Source: Sulfuritalea sp.
GTDB lineage: Bacteria > Pseudomonadota > Gammaproteobacteria > Burkholderiales > Rhodocyclaceae
DNA: 64,000 bases
NCBI GenBank assembly: GCA_030247575.1
Contig: JAOTRV010000018.1
Location: 1-64,000 of the forward strand
Direction of reading: 5' to 3'
The position numbers and the translations under genes are program-made. The number at the start of each line of letters is the position of its first letter. Position 1 is the first letter of the stretch. Of the stretch, positions 30,999 to 40,186 are shown piece by piece. The notes beneath the pieces are model-generated. The model was not told the DNA's origin. It worked only from the letters and a program-made list of their open reading frames with translations, and did no database searches.

Positions 30999-31923
30999 CG
31001 ACGATGGGCGGCGGCAGGCCGAACGGCAACGCCGGGTCCGCCTGCCCCAGGGCGCCCACAGACCCCGGCGTTTCCGGAAGAACGGGGCCCTGCATCAGCG
31101 CGGCGATGCGCCGCGCGGATTCACGCAACTCTTCAGTCCATGAGGGTTCTTCAGGCAGCGCCGGGCGCAGGGCTTCCAGCTGATCGCTCACCTCGCGGCC
31201 ATCCCAGCCGGCGGCGGCCAGCAATTTCATGGCGATCGATTCGGCCTCGCGTACCTGCTGCGGGCGATCGCTGGCACGCAGCGCGCGCGATCCGGCAAAC
31301 GAAGCGGCCGAAGCGAACGCGGTGGACGCGACGGCGGAACCGGCGGCAGTCTGCGCCGCCGCAGTCGTCGCGGCACTGCCTGAAAAAAGCGCCCCCACGT
31401 TCAGCACCGGAAACAGCACCTGCGCGGCCACCGCCACGAGAATGCTGGTGGTGACGTTCTCATCGTGATGGCCGCCGATGACGTGGCTCATTTCCCGCGC
31501 CAGAACAAAAGCCAGCGCCGCATCGTCGAGATCCAGCCCACGTACGCCGCGATAGATCACCACCGTCCCCGCTGCGCTGGATGCAGCGCCGGGATCGGAC
31601 TTGTCGGCGACGACGAACTCGAAGCGCGGGAAGCGCAAATGCAGGTCGGGGTACTGGCGATAGGCGACGTCGGCGAGACGCTTGCCAATCGCAAGAATGC
31701 GCTGGCCGAAAGCCCAGTCCGCGGCACACAGCGCTTCCTGACACGAAGGCGCATCCGTGGCGGTGACCAGTTGCAGGTGCATGTCGATTTCCGAGTAGAC
31801 CGCGCTGAAGCCCTGCAAAGGGGCCGGCGCCGTCAACTGCCGGCGTCCCTCGGGAGATGTGGCGCAGGCGGCCAGGAAAAGCGCCGGAAGCAGGCAGTTC
31901 AGGACACGCGGCATGGAATTCAT
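30985..31923 (-). CDS. M48-like metallopeptidase lipoprotein with altered HExxH
   Basis: A 312-residue envelope lipoprotein: the signal peptide ends LFLAAC (Cys20 lipidated). The M48/Oma1-like domain centres on residues 140-155, but the zinc motif reads REMSH (143-147) instead of HExxH, followed by GGHHDEN. The first zinc ligand is therefore an Arg. I recall similar REMxH sequences in betaproteobacterial relatives, so this may be a subfamily with lost or altered catalysis. ATG 31923 is chosen for the signal peptide; ATG 31914 is an alternative. Confidence 0.75.
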   Translation of the reverse strand: MNSMPRVLNCLLPALFLAACATSPEGRRQLTAPAPLQGFSAVYSEIDMHLQLVTATDAPSCQEALCAADWAFGQRILAIGKRLADVAYRQYPDLHLRFPRFEFVVADKSDPGAASSAAGTVVIYRGVRGLDLDDAALAFVLAREMSHVIGGHHDENVTTSILVAVAAQVLFPVLNVGALFSGSAATTAAAQTAAGSAVASTAFASAASFAGSRALRASDRPQQVREAESIAMKLLAAAGWDGREVSDQLEALRPALPEEPSWTEELRESARRIAALMQGPVLPETPGSVGALGQADPALPFGLPPPIVVKPY

Positions 31924-31960
31924 CCCGCTCTCGTCCGAGGCCGGCACCTGTCGATCGGCG

Positions 31961-33358
31961 TCAGCCCGGCAGCACCGCGGCCAGACGCGCCAGCACGCGC
32001 TCGCGGCCCAGAACCTCGAGCACCGCATCAATCGAAGGGGACTGGGGCATGCCTAGCAAAGCCACGCGCAAGGGAATCGCCAGCTGCGGCATCTTCAGGC
32101 CGGAGTCGGTAGCGGTCTGCTTGACGGTCTGCCCCAGTTCGGCCGCCTGCCAGGCACAGGCCGACAGGCGCTCACGCAACGCGCTCAAGCCTTTCAGCGC
32201 CGGCTCGGTCAGGTGCTGGGCGCGCATCTCGTCCGCGGGTTTGGCTGCCACGAAGAAAGGATGCACGGCATCGGCCAGTTCATTCAGGTTGGCGACGCGG
32301 TCGCGGTAGAGGACGACCACCCGCGCCATGTCGGGACCTCCGGCGACAACCACGCCCTGCCGTGCCAGACGGCGGGTGGCCTCGCCGGCGAGCCGCTGCG
32401 GATCGGCCTGCTTGAGGTAATGCGCGTTGAGCCAGTTCAGCTTTTCGGTATTGAATTGCGCGGCGGAAGCCGTGATGTGGTCGAAATCGAACCACTGCAC
32501 GAACTGCTCCATGCTGAAGACTTCTTCGTCGCCATGGGACCAGCCGAGCCGCGCCAGATAGTTCAAAACCGCCTCCGGCAGATAGCCCTCCTCCTCGTAC
32601 TGCATCACCGACACCGCGCCATGGCGCTTGGACAGCTTCTGCCCGTCGTCGCCCAGGATCATCGACAGGTGGCCATAGTGCGGCACCGGCGCGCCCAGCG
32701 CCTGCAGCAGGTTGATCTGGCGCGGCGTATTGTTCACGTGGTCGTCGCCGCGCAGCACATGCGTGATGCCCATGTCTCGGTCATCGACCACGACGCAGAA
32801 GTTGTAGGTCGGCGTGCCGTCGGCCCGCGCGATGATGAAATCGTCGAGTTCGCTGTTGGCAAACTCGATGCGGCCCTTGACCTGGTCATCCCACGCCACC
32901 ACGCCGTCCTGCGGATTGCGGAAGCGCACCACGGGCGGCACGCCGTCCGGCGGCGGCGGCAGCGTCGTGCCCGGCTCGGGCCGCCAGCGGCCGTCGTAGC
33001 GCGGCTTCTCCTTCCTGCCTTCCTGCTCGGCGCGCAAGGTGTCCAGGTCCTCTTTCGACATGTAGCAGTGATAGGCCTTGCCCGCGGCCAGCATTTCGGC
33101 GATGACTTCCTTGTAGCGCGGCATGCGCTGCATCTGGTAGAACGGGCCTTCGTCATGCGCCAGCCCCAGCCACTGCATGCCGTCGAGGATCGCCTGCAGC
33201 GCCTGCGGCGTCGAGCGCGCGACGTCGGTGTCCTCGATGCGCAGGATGAAGGTGCCGCCATGCCGGCGCGCATAGGCCCAGGCAAACAGGGCGGTGCGAG
33301 CGCCGCCGATATGCAGAAAACCGGTAGGACTGGGGGCGAAGCGGGTGCGTACCTTCAT
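31961..33358 (-). CDS. gltX: glutamyl-tRNA synthetase
   Basis: A 465-residue class I synthetase charging tRNA-Glu. The start [20 protein letters not shown] carries the HIGH-type motif, and the KMSKS-type motif is in [13 protein letters not shown]. The C-terminal helical anticodon-binding domain is complete. ATG 33358 matches the family start; the frame remains open upstream toward tRNA-Val but that part has no homology. It is divergent from the tRNA-Val gene. Confidence 0.95.
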   Translation of the reverse strand: MKVRTRFAPSPTGFLHIGGARTALFAWAYARRHGGTFILRIEDTDVARSTPQALQAILDGMQWLGLAHDEGPFYQMQRMPRYKEVIAEMLAAGKAYHCYMSKEDLDTLRAEQEGRKEKPRYDGRWRPEPGTTLPPPPDGVPPVVRFRNPQDGVVAWDDQVKGRIEFANSELDDFIIARADGTPTYNFCVVVDDRDMGITHVLRGDDHVNNTPRQINLLQALGAPVPHYGHLSMILGDDGQKLSKRHGAVSVMQYEEEGYLPEAVLNYLARLGWSHGDEEVFSMEQFVQWFDFDHITASAAQFNTEKLNWLNAHYLKQADPQRLAGEATRRLARQGVVVAGGPDMARVVVLYRDRVANLNELADAVHPFFVAAKPADEMRAQHLTEPALKGLSALRERLSACAWQAAELGQTVKQTATDSGLKMPQLAIPLRVALLGMPQSPSIDAVLEVLGRERVLARLAAVLPG

Positions 33359-33412
33359 GGGATTCCGGAGCTTGGGGAAAGTCCCGAATTCTACGCCACG
33401 CCGCGCCTGCCA

Positions 33413-33442
33413 TTGACCGGCGCGGGCCATCTATGGTTAAAT
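33413..33442 (+). promoter_or_regulatory. predicted tRNA-Val promoter
   Basis: TTGACC (33413-33418), 18-base spacer, TTAAAT (33437-33442), ending 15 bases before the mature tRNA 5' end. The position and boxes fit a sigma-70 promoter for the tRNA. Confidence 0.55.
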
Positions 33443-33457
33443 GCGCGCCTCTTTCGC

Positions 33458-33532
33458 GGGCGGTTAACTCAGCGGTAGAGTGCCACCTTCACACGGTGGA
33501 AGCCACTGGTTCGATCCCAGTACCGCCCACCA
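33458..33532 (+). tRNA. tRNA-Val (anticodon CAC)
   Basis: A 75-base cloverleaf with encoded CCA. The acceptor stem GGGCGGT pairs with ACCGCCC, the anticodon stem CCACC/GGTGG closes the loop TTCACAC (anticodon CAC), and the T loop is GGTTCGATCC. The 3' 56 bases are duplicated exactly at 34480-34535, marking the tRNA as the integration site of a now-degraded element. Confidence 0.96.
33477..33532 (+). repeat. attachment-site repeat, tRNA-proximal copy (attL)
   Basis: The 56 bases from the D arm to the CCA end of tRNA-Val, identical to 34480-34535. A perfect direct repeat of the tRNA 3' end is the usual footprint of tyrosine-integrase insertion. Confidence 0.88.
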
Positions 33533-33606
33533 TCAGACTTCCCAGACAGTCGCTTGATTTAGCAGTAAGTATTCCGCAGGTTTTTTCTTGTTTGCTACAA
33601 GAGAGT

Positions 33607-33621
33607 GCTACAAAGGCACTC
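33607..33621 (+). repeat. sub-terminal repeat of the element, left copy
   Basis: GCTACAAAGGCACTC here and GCTACAAAAGCACTC at 34413-34427 differ at one base, are in the same orientation, and lie 74 and 52 bases inside the two att copies. They may be integrase arm-binding sites. Confidence 0.45.
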
Positions 33622-33633
33622 GGATTGCGGAGT

Positions 33634-33804
33634 ATGCCAAATCCCTACCTTATACGCAGAGGCGACTGCTACAGCTTCCGAATCGCCGTTCCTTTCGACC
33701 TGCGCGCCACGATCAAGATTCGGGAACTGGTGCGTGCCCTCAAAACTCCCGACCGGCGCATTGCCATACCGCGTGCGCTCTATCTGGCCTCGAAGGCGTT
33801 CGCG
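33634..33804 (+). pseudogene. tyrosine integrase, N-terminal fragment
   Basis: The frame beginning ATG 33634 (MPNPYLIRRGDCYSFRIAVP, then ALKTPDRRIA and RALYLASKAF) matches the N-terminal DNA-binding part of phage/island tyrosine integrases, which typically starts just after the tRNA att site. Homology ends near 33800, where the frame runs antisense into the regulator fragment, and no catalytic domain remains. The frame stays open to 33939 only by chance. Confidence 0.65.
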
Positions 33805-33914
33805 CTTTCAAAGCCACACTCTGCCGCGATCTGGGCTTGCGTCTTGTTGATTAGCGCGATGCTGTCGGCGAGAAATTCTGCGACGGTGGGGCGTGTGGGG
33901 AACTGCTTGGTCAT
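33780..33914 (-). pseudogene. phage-type XRE regulator, truncated
   Basis: 44 codons starting MTKQFPTRPTVAEFLADSIA and continuing INKTQAQIAAECGFESAN, the first helices of a small phage-like HTH protein, with GGAG eight bases upstream. The recognition helix and C-terminus are replaced by unrelated codons where the frame meets the integrase fragment (overlap at 33780-33804). It looks like a deletion junction joining two genes tail to tail. The repeat array lies directly upstream of its start. Confidence 0.6.
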
Positions 33915-34009
33915 GGTGGGGCTCCAGTTCATTCGTTGATTGCGACATGCAATTCGCGTGTCGTTGAATGAAGTATTGCGATCCCGTAGATAACTGATTA
34001 AGGCAGTTT

Positions 34010-34100
34010 TGACCAAAACCCCGTGATAGTTGGTCAAAGCCTCGCCATAAATGACCAAAGCCCCGCCAAAGGTGACAAAAACCCCGTCATTTGATCAAAA
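34010..34100 (-). repeat. iteron-like array with 21-bp period
   Basis: Degenerate units of the form TGACCAAAnCCCCG begin at 34010, 34031, 34052 and 34073, exactly 21 bases apart, with a partial fifth unit TGATCAAAA at 34092. Same-face spacing of two helical turns suggests cooperative protein binding. It sits about 95 bases upstream of the truncated regulator gene, so it may be its operator or the element's replication iterons. Confidence 0.7.
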
Positions 34101-34412
34101 TCTAGCTCAACAGCTCACAATTGCCAGATTTAACTTAAGCATATGATTGCTATGTGGAATATGACCACCTTAATGCGGCCAGCGTCTCCCCAGGGTCCCC
34201 CTGATGTCGCGTCCAGCGGGTTTTGTCAGAAAGGGGGTCATAAGTCTTAGGTATAAGAAGGAACCGCAAAGGTAGTGGCTCCATTAATCCAGGCCAAAAA
34301 TCGCGGACTTACTTATACGAAGGACACCGACACTTGATGACGCGCCATGGCTACAGTATGGAGGCTTTGCTTGACCGTACTGAAAAGGTCGGTCAAGATG
34401 ACACGCGGTGCT

Positions 34413-34427
34413 GCTACAAAAGCACTC
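34413..34427 (+). repeat. sub-terminal repeat of the element, right copy
   Basis: GCTACAAAAGCACTC, partner of 33607-33621. Both are followed a few bases later by CTGCGGA or TTGCGGA, extending the resemblance. Confidence 0.45.
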
Positions 34428-34479
34428 TCAGTTCTGCGGAATAGTTCAATTAAATCAAGCCTGATGAGCGCAGTGATCC

Positions 34480-34535
34480 AGAGTGCCACCTTCACACGGT
34501 GGAAGCCACTGGTTCGATCCCAGTACCGCCCACCA
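34480..34535 (+). repeat. attachment-site repeat, distal copy (attR)
   Basis: Exact 56-bp copy of the tRNA-Val 3' part including CCA. It lacks the 5' acceptor and most of the D arm, so it cannot fold as a tRNA. The likely native tRNA terminator lies seven bases further. Confidence 0.9.
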
Positions 34536-34541
34536 ACAGCA

Positions 34542-34573
34542 GGGGGTCAGACCAAGGTCTGATCCCCTTTTTT
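34542..34573 (+). terminator. Rho-independent terminator, originally of tRNA-Val
   Basis: A 12-bp stem (34542-34553 with 34556-34567, one G-T pair) followed by TTTTTT. It lies six bases after the attR copy. The tRNA-Val transcript would have ended here before the element separated gene and terminator. Confidence 0.85.
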
Positions 34574-34588
34574 GTTCCGGCGCCCGAT

Positions 34589-35080
34589 GTGAAAACCCTG
34601 CTCGTCGTATACCACTCGCTGACCGGCGGCACCGAACAGATGGTGCGCGCGCTGGCAGCCGGCGCCGCGGCGGAAGGCGGCGTCGCGACGCGCCTGCTGC
34701 ATGCCGCCGACGCGCATGCCGCGGACGTGCTCGATGCCGCTGGCTACGTCTTCGCCACGCCCGAGAACCTCGCGGCAATCTCGGGGCTGATGAAGGATTT
34801 CTTCGACCGCTGCTACTACCCGGCGCTCGACCGGATCAATGGTCGTCCCTACGCGGCGCTGGTTTGTGCCGGCAGCGATGGACAGAACGCGGCACGGCAG
34901 ATCGAGCGCATCGCCACCGGCTGGCGCCTGCGGGCTGTCGCCGATGCATTGATCGTTTGTACCCATGCCCAGACGCCGGAGCGGATTCTTGCGCCGAAGA
35001 CCATAGCGGCGGCAGACCTCGATCGTTGCCGGGAACTCGGAGCAACATTGGCGGGCGGGCTCGCCATGGGAGTGTTCTGA
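34589..35080 (+). CDS. flavodoxin-like / NAD(P)H-dependent FMN reductase family protein
   Basis: A 163-residue flavodoxin-fold protein. The FMN phosphate-binding loop VVYHSLTGGTEQM is near the N-terminus, the FATPENLAAISGLMKDFFDR segment follows at about residues 60-79, and VCAGSDGQNAARQIERI follows that. The start is GTG 34589, directly before KTLLVVYH; an upstream in-frame ATG falls inside the attR sequence and terminator and is rejected. It is probably a cytoplasmic flavin-dependent oxidoreductase or electron carrier of unknown partner. A bidirectional terminator separates it from convergent lysC. Confidence 0.77.
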   Translation: MKTLLVVYHSLTGGTEQMVRALAAGAAAEGGVATRLLHAADAHAADVLDAAGYVFATPENLAAISGLMKDFFDRCYYPALDRINGRPYAALVCAGSDGQNAARQIERIATGWRLRAVADALIVCTHAQTPERILAPKTIAAADLDRCRELGATLAGGLAMGVF

Positions 35081-35126
35081 TCCCATCCGGGGGATACCGT
35101 CGCCGCCCAAAAAGGCGGAGACATAT

Positions 35127-35158
35127 AACAAAAACCCCGGCGCAGGGCCGGGGTTTGT
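35127..35158. terminator. bidirectional terminator between the flavodoxin-like gene and lysC
   Basis: AAACCCCGGC (35132-35141) pairs with GCCGGGGTTT (35147-35156) around a five-base loop, with A and T runs on the two sides. It lies between two convergent genes. Confidence 0.8.
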
Positions 35159-35176
35159 CTTGGCACGGCGGAAAGT

Positions 35177-36418
35177 TCAGGCCGGTTGCTGATCCAGTTC
35201 GAAGACCTTGTGCAGGACGCGCACGGCCAGTTCGAGATACTTCTCGTCGACCACCACCGAAATCTTGATTTCGGAGGTCGAGATCATCTGGATGTTGATG
35301 CCCTCCTCGGCCAGGGTGCGGAACATCTTGCTGGCGACGCCCGGATGGGAACGCATGCCGACGCCCACCGCGGAAACCTTGCAGATCTTGGTGTCGCCCT
35401 CGATCGCGCGCGCACCGATGTGCGGCTTGATCTGCTCTTCCAGAAGCTTCTTGGTACGGGCAAAATCCCCGCGATTGACGGTGAAGGAAAAGTCCGTCGT
35501 GCCGTCGTGGCCGACATTCTGGATGATCATGTCGACGTCGATGTTGGCGTCGGCGATCGGGCCGAGAATCTGATAGGCGATGCCGGGCCGATCAGGTACG
35601 CCGAGTACCGTGAGCTTGGCCTCGTCGCGGTTGAAGGCGATGCCGGAGATGATCGGTTGTTCCATGGTGGTGTCTTCCTCGAGAGTGATGAGCGTGCCGC
35701 TGGTCTCCTGGCCTTCTTCCTCGAAGCTGGAGAGCACACGCAATTTGACCTTGTACTTGCCGGCGAATTCGACCGAGCGGATCTGCAGCACCTTGGAGCC
35801 GAGGCTGGCCATTTCCAGCATTTCCTCGAAGGTGATGCGGTCCAGCTTCCGCGCCTCGGGCACGATGCGCGGGTCGGTCGTATACACGCCGTCGACATCG
35901 GTGTAAATCTGGCATTCGTCCGCCGTCAGTGCCGCCGCCAGCGCCACCGCCGAGGTGTCCGAGCCGCCGCGCCCCAGCGTGGTGATGTTGCCGTCGGCGT
36001 CAACGCCCTGGAATCCGGCGACGATGATGACCGTATCGTCGTCGAGATCGCTGCGCATATTGGCTTCGTCGATATGGAGAATGCGCGCCTTGGTGAAGGT
36101 GCTGTCGGTCAGCACCTTCACCTGGCCACCGGTGTAGCTCTTGGCCTTGAGGCCGAGATCGCGGATCGCCATCGCCAGAAGAGCGATCGTGACCTGCTCG
36201 CCGGTGGAAATCATCACGTCGAGTTCGCGTGCATCGGGCTGCGGAGACACGTCCTTGGCCAGAGCGATCAGGCGGTTGGTCTCGCCGCTCATGGCCGAGA
36301 CCACCACCACCAGTTGATGGCCCTGCGCCTTCCAGCGCGCGACACGCCTGGCGACGCTGCGGATGCGGTCCGGCGACCCCATCGATGTGCCGCCGTATTT
36401 TTGAACTATCAATGCCAT
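35177..36418 (-). CDS. lysC: aspartate kinase LysC
   Basis: A 413-residue aspartokinase, first step of the lysine/threonine/methionine/diaminopimelate pathway. The kinase domain starts ALIVQKYGGTSMGS and has GRGGSDTSAVALAAAL and TDVDGVYTTDPR. The C-terminal half has two ACT domains (from about residue 265), expected to bind lysine and/or threonine for feedback control. No lysine riboswitch is evident upstream. dapA of the same pathway lies elsewhere in the window. Confidence 0.95.
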   Translation of the reverse strand: MALIVQKYGGTSMGSPDRIRSVARRVARWKAQGHQLVVVVSAMSGETNRLIALAKDVSPQPDARELDVMISTGEQVTIALLAMAIRDLGLKAKSYTGGQVKVLTDSTFTKARILHIDEANMRSDLDDDTVIIVAGFQGVDADGNITTLGRGGSDTSAVALAAALTADECQIYTDVDGVYTTDPRIVPEARKLDRITFEEMLEMASLGSKVLQIRSVEFAGKYKVKLRVLSSFEEEGQETSGTLITLEEDTTMEQPIISGIAFNRDEAKLTVLGVPDRPGIAYQILGPIADANIDVDMIIQNVGHDGTTDFSFTVNRGDFARTKKLLEEQIKPHIGARAIEGDTKICKVSAVGVGMRSHPGVASKMFRTLAEEGINIQMISTSEIKISVVVDEKYLELAVRVLHKVFELDQQPA

Positions 36419-36544
36419 TGCCGTGGTTCGTCAGTTGGAAAGCCGAATATTTTACCCGATAGTCCGAATCCTCAAGCGCTCCCCGGCCAGTCAGCGTTTC
36501 CGTGTCGGCTTAATTCCCCCGTACTAATGTCGCGGCAATTTTTC

Positions 36545-36597
36545 TTGTATGGCAGGCGAATTTGTCCTATAGTTTTAGGCATATTACTTCGGTAATA
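36545..36597 (+). promoter_or_regulatory. predicted promoter and palindrome upstream of the small HTH gene
   Basis: TTGTAT (36545-36550), 18-base spacer, TATAGT (36569-36574). It is followed by the perfect small palindrome TATTAC-TTCG-GTAATA (36582-36597), near the expected transcription start. The palindrome could be an autoregulatory operator or a short 5' hairpin. Confidence 0.4.
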
Positions 36598-36662
36598 GAC
36601 GATAGACGCATGTGCTATCCCGATGTATTTGTTTGCCGATAATGAACTGAAGGAGCAGGAAG

Positions 36663-36962
36663 ATGAAAGCCAACGAAAAAATCGATGCCCGCGAGATCCG
36701 CCGCAAGATGGGCATGAATCAGCAACAGTTCTGGTCCAGGCTGGGCGTCACCCAGAGCGGCGGTTCGCGCTACGAGAGCGGCCGCAACATGCCGCGCCCG
36801 GTTCAGCAGTTGCTGCGCCTGGTTCACGTCGAGCAAATCGACATCCAGAAGATCAAGCGCGACGACTACGAAGTCGTCGAGTATCTGCGCTCGATGAAGC
36901 CGGATCTGTTCCGGGAACTGAAGAAAGAAGCCAAGGCCGCTCTAAAGGCCAGGAAGGCCTGA
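36663..36962 (+). CDS. small XRE-like helix-turn-helix regulator
   Basis: A 99-residue protein with an HTH region at about residues 8-45 (DAREIRRKMGMNQQQFWSRL, then GVTQSGGSRYESGR), followed by a helical tail rich in Lys and Glu. The RYESGR segment is typical of XRE recognition-helix ends. It is preceded by AAGGAGCAGGAAG as ribosome-binding site. Convergent with the radical SAM gene. Its target is unknown; the palindrome upstream suggests autoregulation. Confidence 0.75.
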   Translation: MKANEKIDAREIRRKMGMNQQQFWSRLGVTQSGGSRYESGRNMPRPVQQLLRLVHVEQIDIQKIKRDDYEVVEYLRSMKPDLFRELKKEAKAALKARKA

Positions 36963-36985
36963 CGCCGGGGCGCAAGGCGCCCGGT

Positions 36986-37831
36986 TCACGGGCTGACGCG
37001 CACCGTCAGTCCAAGCTGGCGGATGCGTTCCGCCATGCCTTCCATCCATCCCGCATCCAGGCGCCCCAAACGGGGTGCTTCCTTTTGCAGGGAAGGACGC
37101 GCCAGACTGTACAGATGCACGCCGGCGAGAGCCGGCGCCAGAGGGGCCAGCAGCGCCAGATAGGCCTGGAGATCCTGCTCGGCGGGCAATTCGCCGTCGA
37201 TCCGGAACATGCAAGTTTGCACCCAGGTCGGCGCCAGCGCCGCACAGACGACCAGGCGTCGCGCCACACGTTCCGGCCGGGCGCGGGTGCCATTGATGCG
37301 GGCGAATCCGGCCGCGCTTCCCGCATCGACCTTGAACCAGACCTCGCCTCCGGCGCGGCCGATGCCGGCAATCCCCTGTTGCACGGCTTTGCGGTCGAGC
37401 AGGCTGCCGTTCGTGATGACGCGGATCATCAGCTTGCCGGCCAGACCATGCGTGGCAAGCACCCGTTCGACCAGCGCCACGGCATCGGCGAATTCCGGTG
37501 CGCTGGTCGGCTCGCCGTTTCCGGAAAAGGCCACATCGACCAGGCGGCGGACGTCTGCGGGAACTCGCGTCGCCATGAAGTCACCCGCGATGGCCCAAGC
37601 CAGGAAATCGTTCAGTTCCCGTTCGAGCAGGGCCAGGTCGATCGGCGGCGGCCCGCCGCGCTTCAGATCGGGAACCTGGCAGTAGATGCAACGCCAGTTG
37701 CAGGCATTGTTCGGGTTGAGGTTGATGCCGACCGAAACGCCGCCGGCCCGGCGCGAAATGACCGGATAGACATAGCGCATGCCGGTGGCGTCGCGGGAAT
37801 GGTCTTCGGTCCTGAGCAGGAGTCGGGGCAT
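36986..37831 (-). CDS. radical SAM protein
   Basis: A 281-residue radical SAM enzyme: cysteines 44, 48 and 51 in CNWRCIYC bind the [4Fe-4S] cluster, and VAFSGNGEPT is the SAM-binding strand. It has no extra Cys cluster at the C-terminus. The substrate is unknown. ATG 37831 is chosen because the frame upstream runs into the divergent queD region. It is divergent from queD, a gene of the 7-deazaguanine pathway that also uses the radical SAM enzyme QueE; this protein lacks the QueE-specific pattern as far as I can tell. Confidence 0.78.
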   Translation of the reverse strand: MPRLLLRTEDHSRDATGMRYVYPVISRRAGGVSVGINLNPNNACNWRCIYCQVPDLKRGGPPPIDLALLERELNDFLAWAIAGDFMATRVPADVRRLVDVAFSGNGEPTSAPEFADAVALVERVLATHGLAGKLMIRVITNGSLLDRKAVQQGIAGIGRAGGEVWFKVDAGSAAGFARINGTRARPERVARRLVVCAALAPTWVQTCMFRIDGELPAEQDLQAYLALLAPLAPALAGVHLYSLARPSLQKEAPRLGRLDAGWMEGMAERIRQLGLTVRVSP

Positions 37832-37860
37832 GGCAGATCGACGGTAACGAAACGGCTGGG

Positions 37861-37883
37861 AGTCGACGCTGGCGGGACGGCGC
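37861..37883 (+). repeat. dispersed 23-bp repeat, copy 6
   Basis: Intergenic copy between the radical SAM gene and queD, immediately upstream of a TATAAT (37895-37900) that may be the queD -10 box. Confidence 0.7.
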
Positions 37884-37961
37884 CGCAGGCCGGCTATAAT
37901 GCGCGCCGACTCGTCTGCGCGCACCTGCGACCACTTTGCCACAAACACGGCACTCCTGACC

Positions 37962-38414
37962 ATGCGTATAACTCGCCGCCTCGAATTCGATGCGGGCCAC
38001 CGGATTCCGAATCATCTGAGCCAGTGCCGCCACCTGCACGGCCACCGCTACGCGCTTGAAATCACGCTCGGCGGCGGCGTCATCGACGCTGCGGGGCGAC
38101 CGGACGACGGCATGGTGATGGACTTCTCCGAGGTCAAGGCCATCGCCAAGCAGCACGTGGTCGATGCCTGGGACCATGCCTTTCTGGTCTGGCGCGGCGA
38201 CGAAGCCATAGCGAACTTCCTTGCCGGACTGCCGGGACACAAGACGGTTGCGCTCGACGCCGTCCCGACCGCAGAAAACCTCGCACGCATCGCCTTCGCG
38301 ATCCTCGACCCGCTGTACCGCGACAGCTACGGCAACCATCTGCACCTCGAACGAATCCGCCTCTACGAGACGCCCAACTGCTGGGCCGACGCGACACGCG
38401 AAGACCTCGCCTGA
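37962..38414 (+). CDS. queD: 6-carboxy-tetrahydropterin synthase QueD
   Basis: A 150-residue tunnelling-fold enzyme making 6-carboxy-5,6,7,8-tetrahydropterin for queuosine biosynthesis. Zinc ligands His13, His26 and His28 and the catalytic Cys22 are seen in FDAGHRIPNH and CRHLHGHRY, and PTAENLARIAF carries the substrate-binding Glu. ATG 37962 gives the usual length. TATAAT at 37895-37900 is a probable -10, with no good -35. Confidence 0.9.
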   Translation: MRITRRLEFDAGHRIPNHLSQCRHLHGHRYALEITLGGGVIDAAGRPDDGMVMDFSEVKAIAKQHVVDAWDHAFLVWRGDEAIANFLAGLPGHKTVALDAVPTAENLARIAFAILDPLYRDSYGNHLHLERIRLYETPNCWADATREDLA

Positions 38415-38433
38415 TCATTGAAGCCCGCCGCGC

Positions 38434-38450
38434 ATTCCGCCAAGCGGAAT
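38434..38450. repeat. short perfect inverted repeat downstream of queD
   Basis: ATTCCGC-CAA-GCGGAAT. The stem is seven bases and no T-run follows, so it is a weak terminator candidate or a protein-binding palindrome in front of the acyl-CoA operon promoter. Confidence 0.4.
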
Positions 38451-38486
38451 CAATCGACGCAACCCAGGTTTCTCCGCAATTGCCAA

Positions 38487-38515
38487 TTGTCTCCCTGATA
38501 TTCCAGTGCTATGGT
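38487..38515 (+). promoter_or_regulatory. predicted promoter of the acyl-CoA synthetase operon
   Basis: TTGTCT (38487-38492), exactly 17 bases, TATGGT (38510-38515), about 48 bases before the ATG. Reasonable sigma-70 boxes for the three-gene operon. Confidence 0.45.
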
Positions 38516-38562
38516 TGCCGTCGATTGGCGCACGACCAAGAACACAGAGAGGAGAACGACTA

Positions 38563-40185
<1,623 letters not shown>

Positions 40186-40186
40186 A

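Larger units (their letters stand above)
33533..34535. mobile_element. 1-kb remnant of a tRNA-Val-integrated element
   Basis: Bounded by the 56-bp att repeats. It contains an N-terminal integrase fragment, a truncated regulator on the opposite strand, a 21-bp-period repeat array and two copies of GCTACAAAnGCACTC near the ends. The sequence is clearly A+T-richer than the surroundings. The rest (about 34101-34412) shows no intact gene. Most of the original element, including the integrase catalytic domain, is missing, so it should be immobile by itself. Confidence 0.8.

Noticed and set aside
34010-34100. CRISPR array
   Set aside because: Units are degenerate and contiguous with a 21-bp period and no unique spacers of constant length; no cas genes nearby.
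34480-34535. Second tRNA-Val gene
   Set aside because: Only the 3' 56 bases are present; there is no 5' acceptor strand, so it cannot fold as a tRNA. It is an att repeat.
36419-36662. Lysine riboswitch upstream of lysC
   Set aside because: I could not recognise the conserved lysine-riboswitch core or a terminator stem in the region on the lysC strand.
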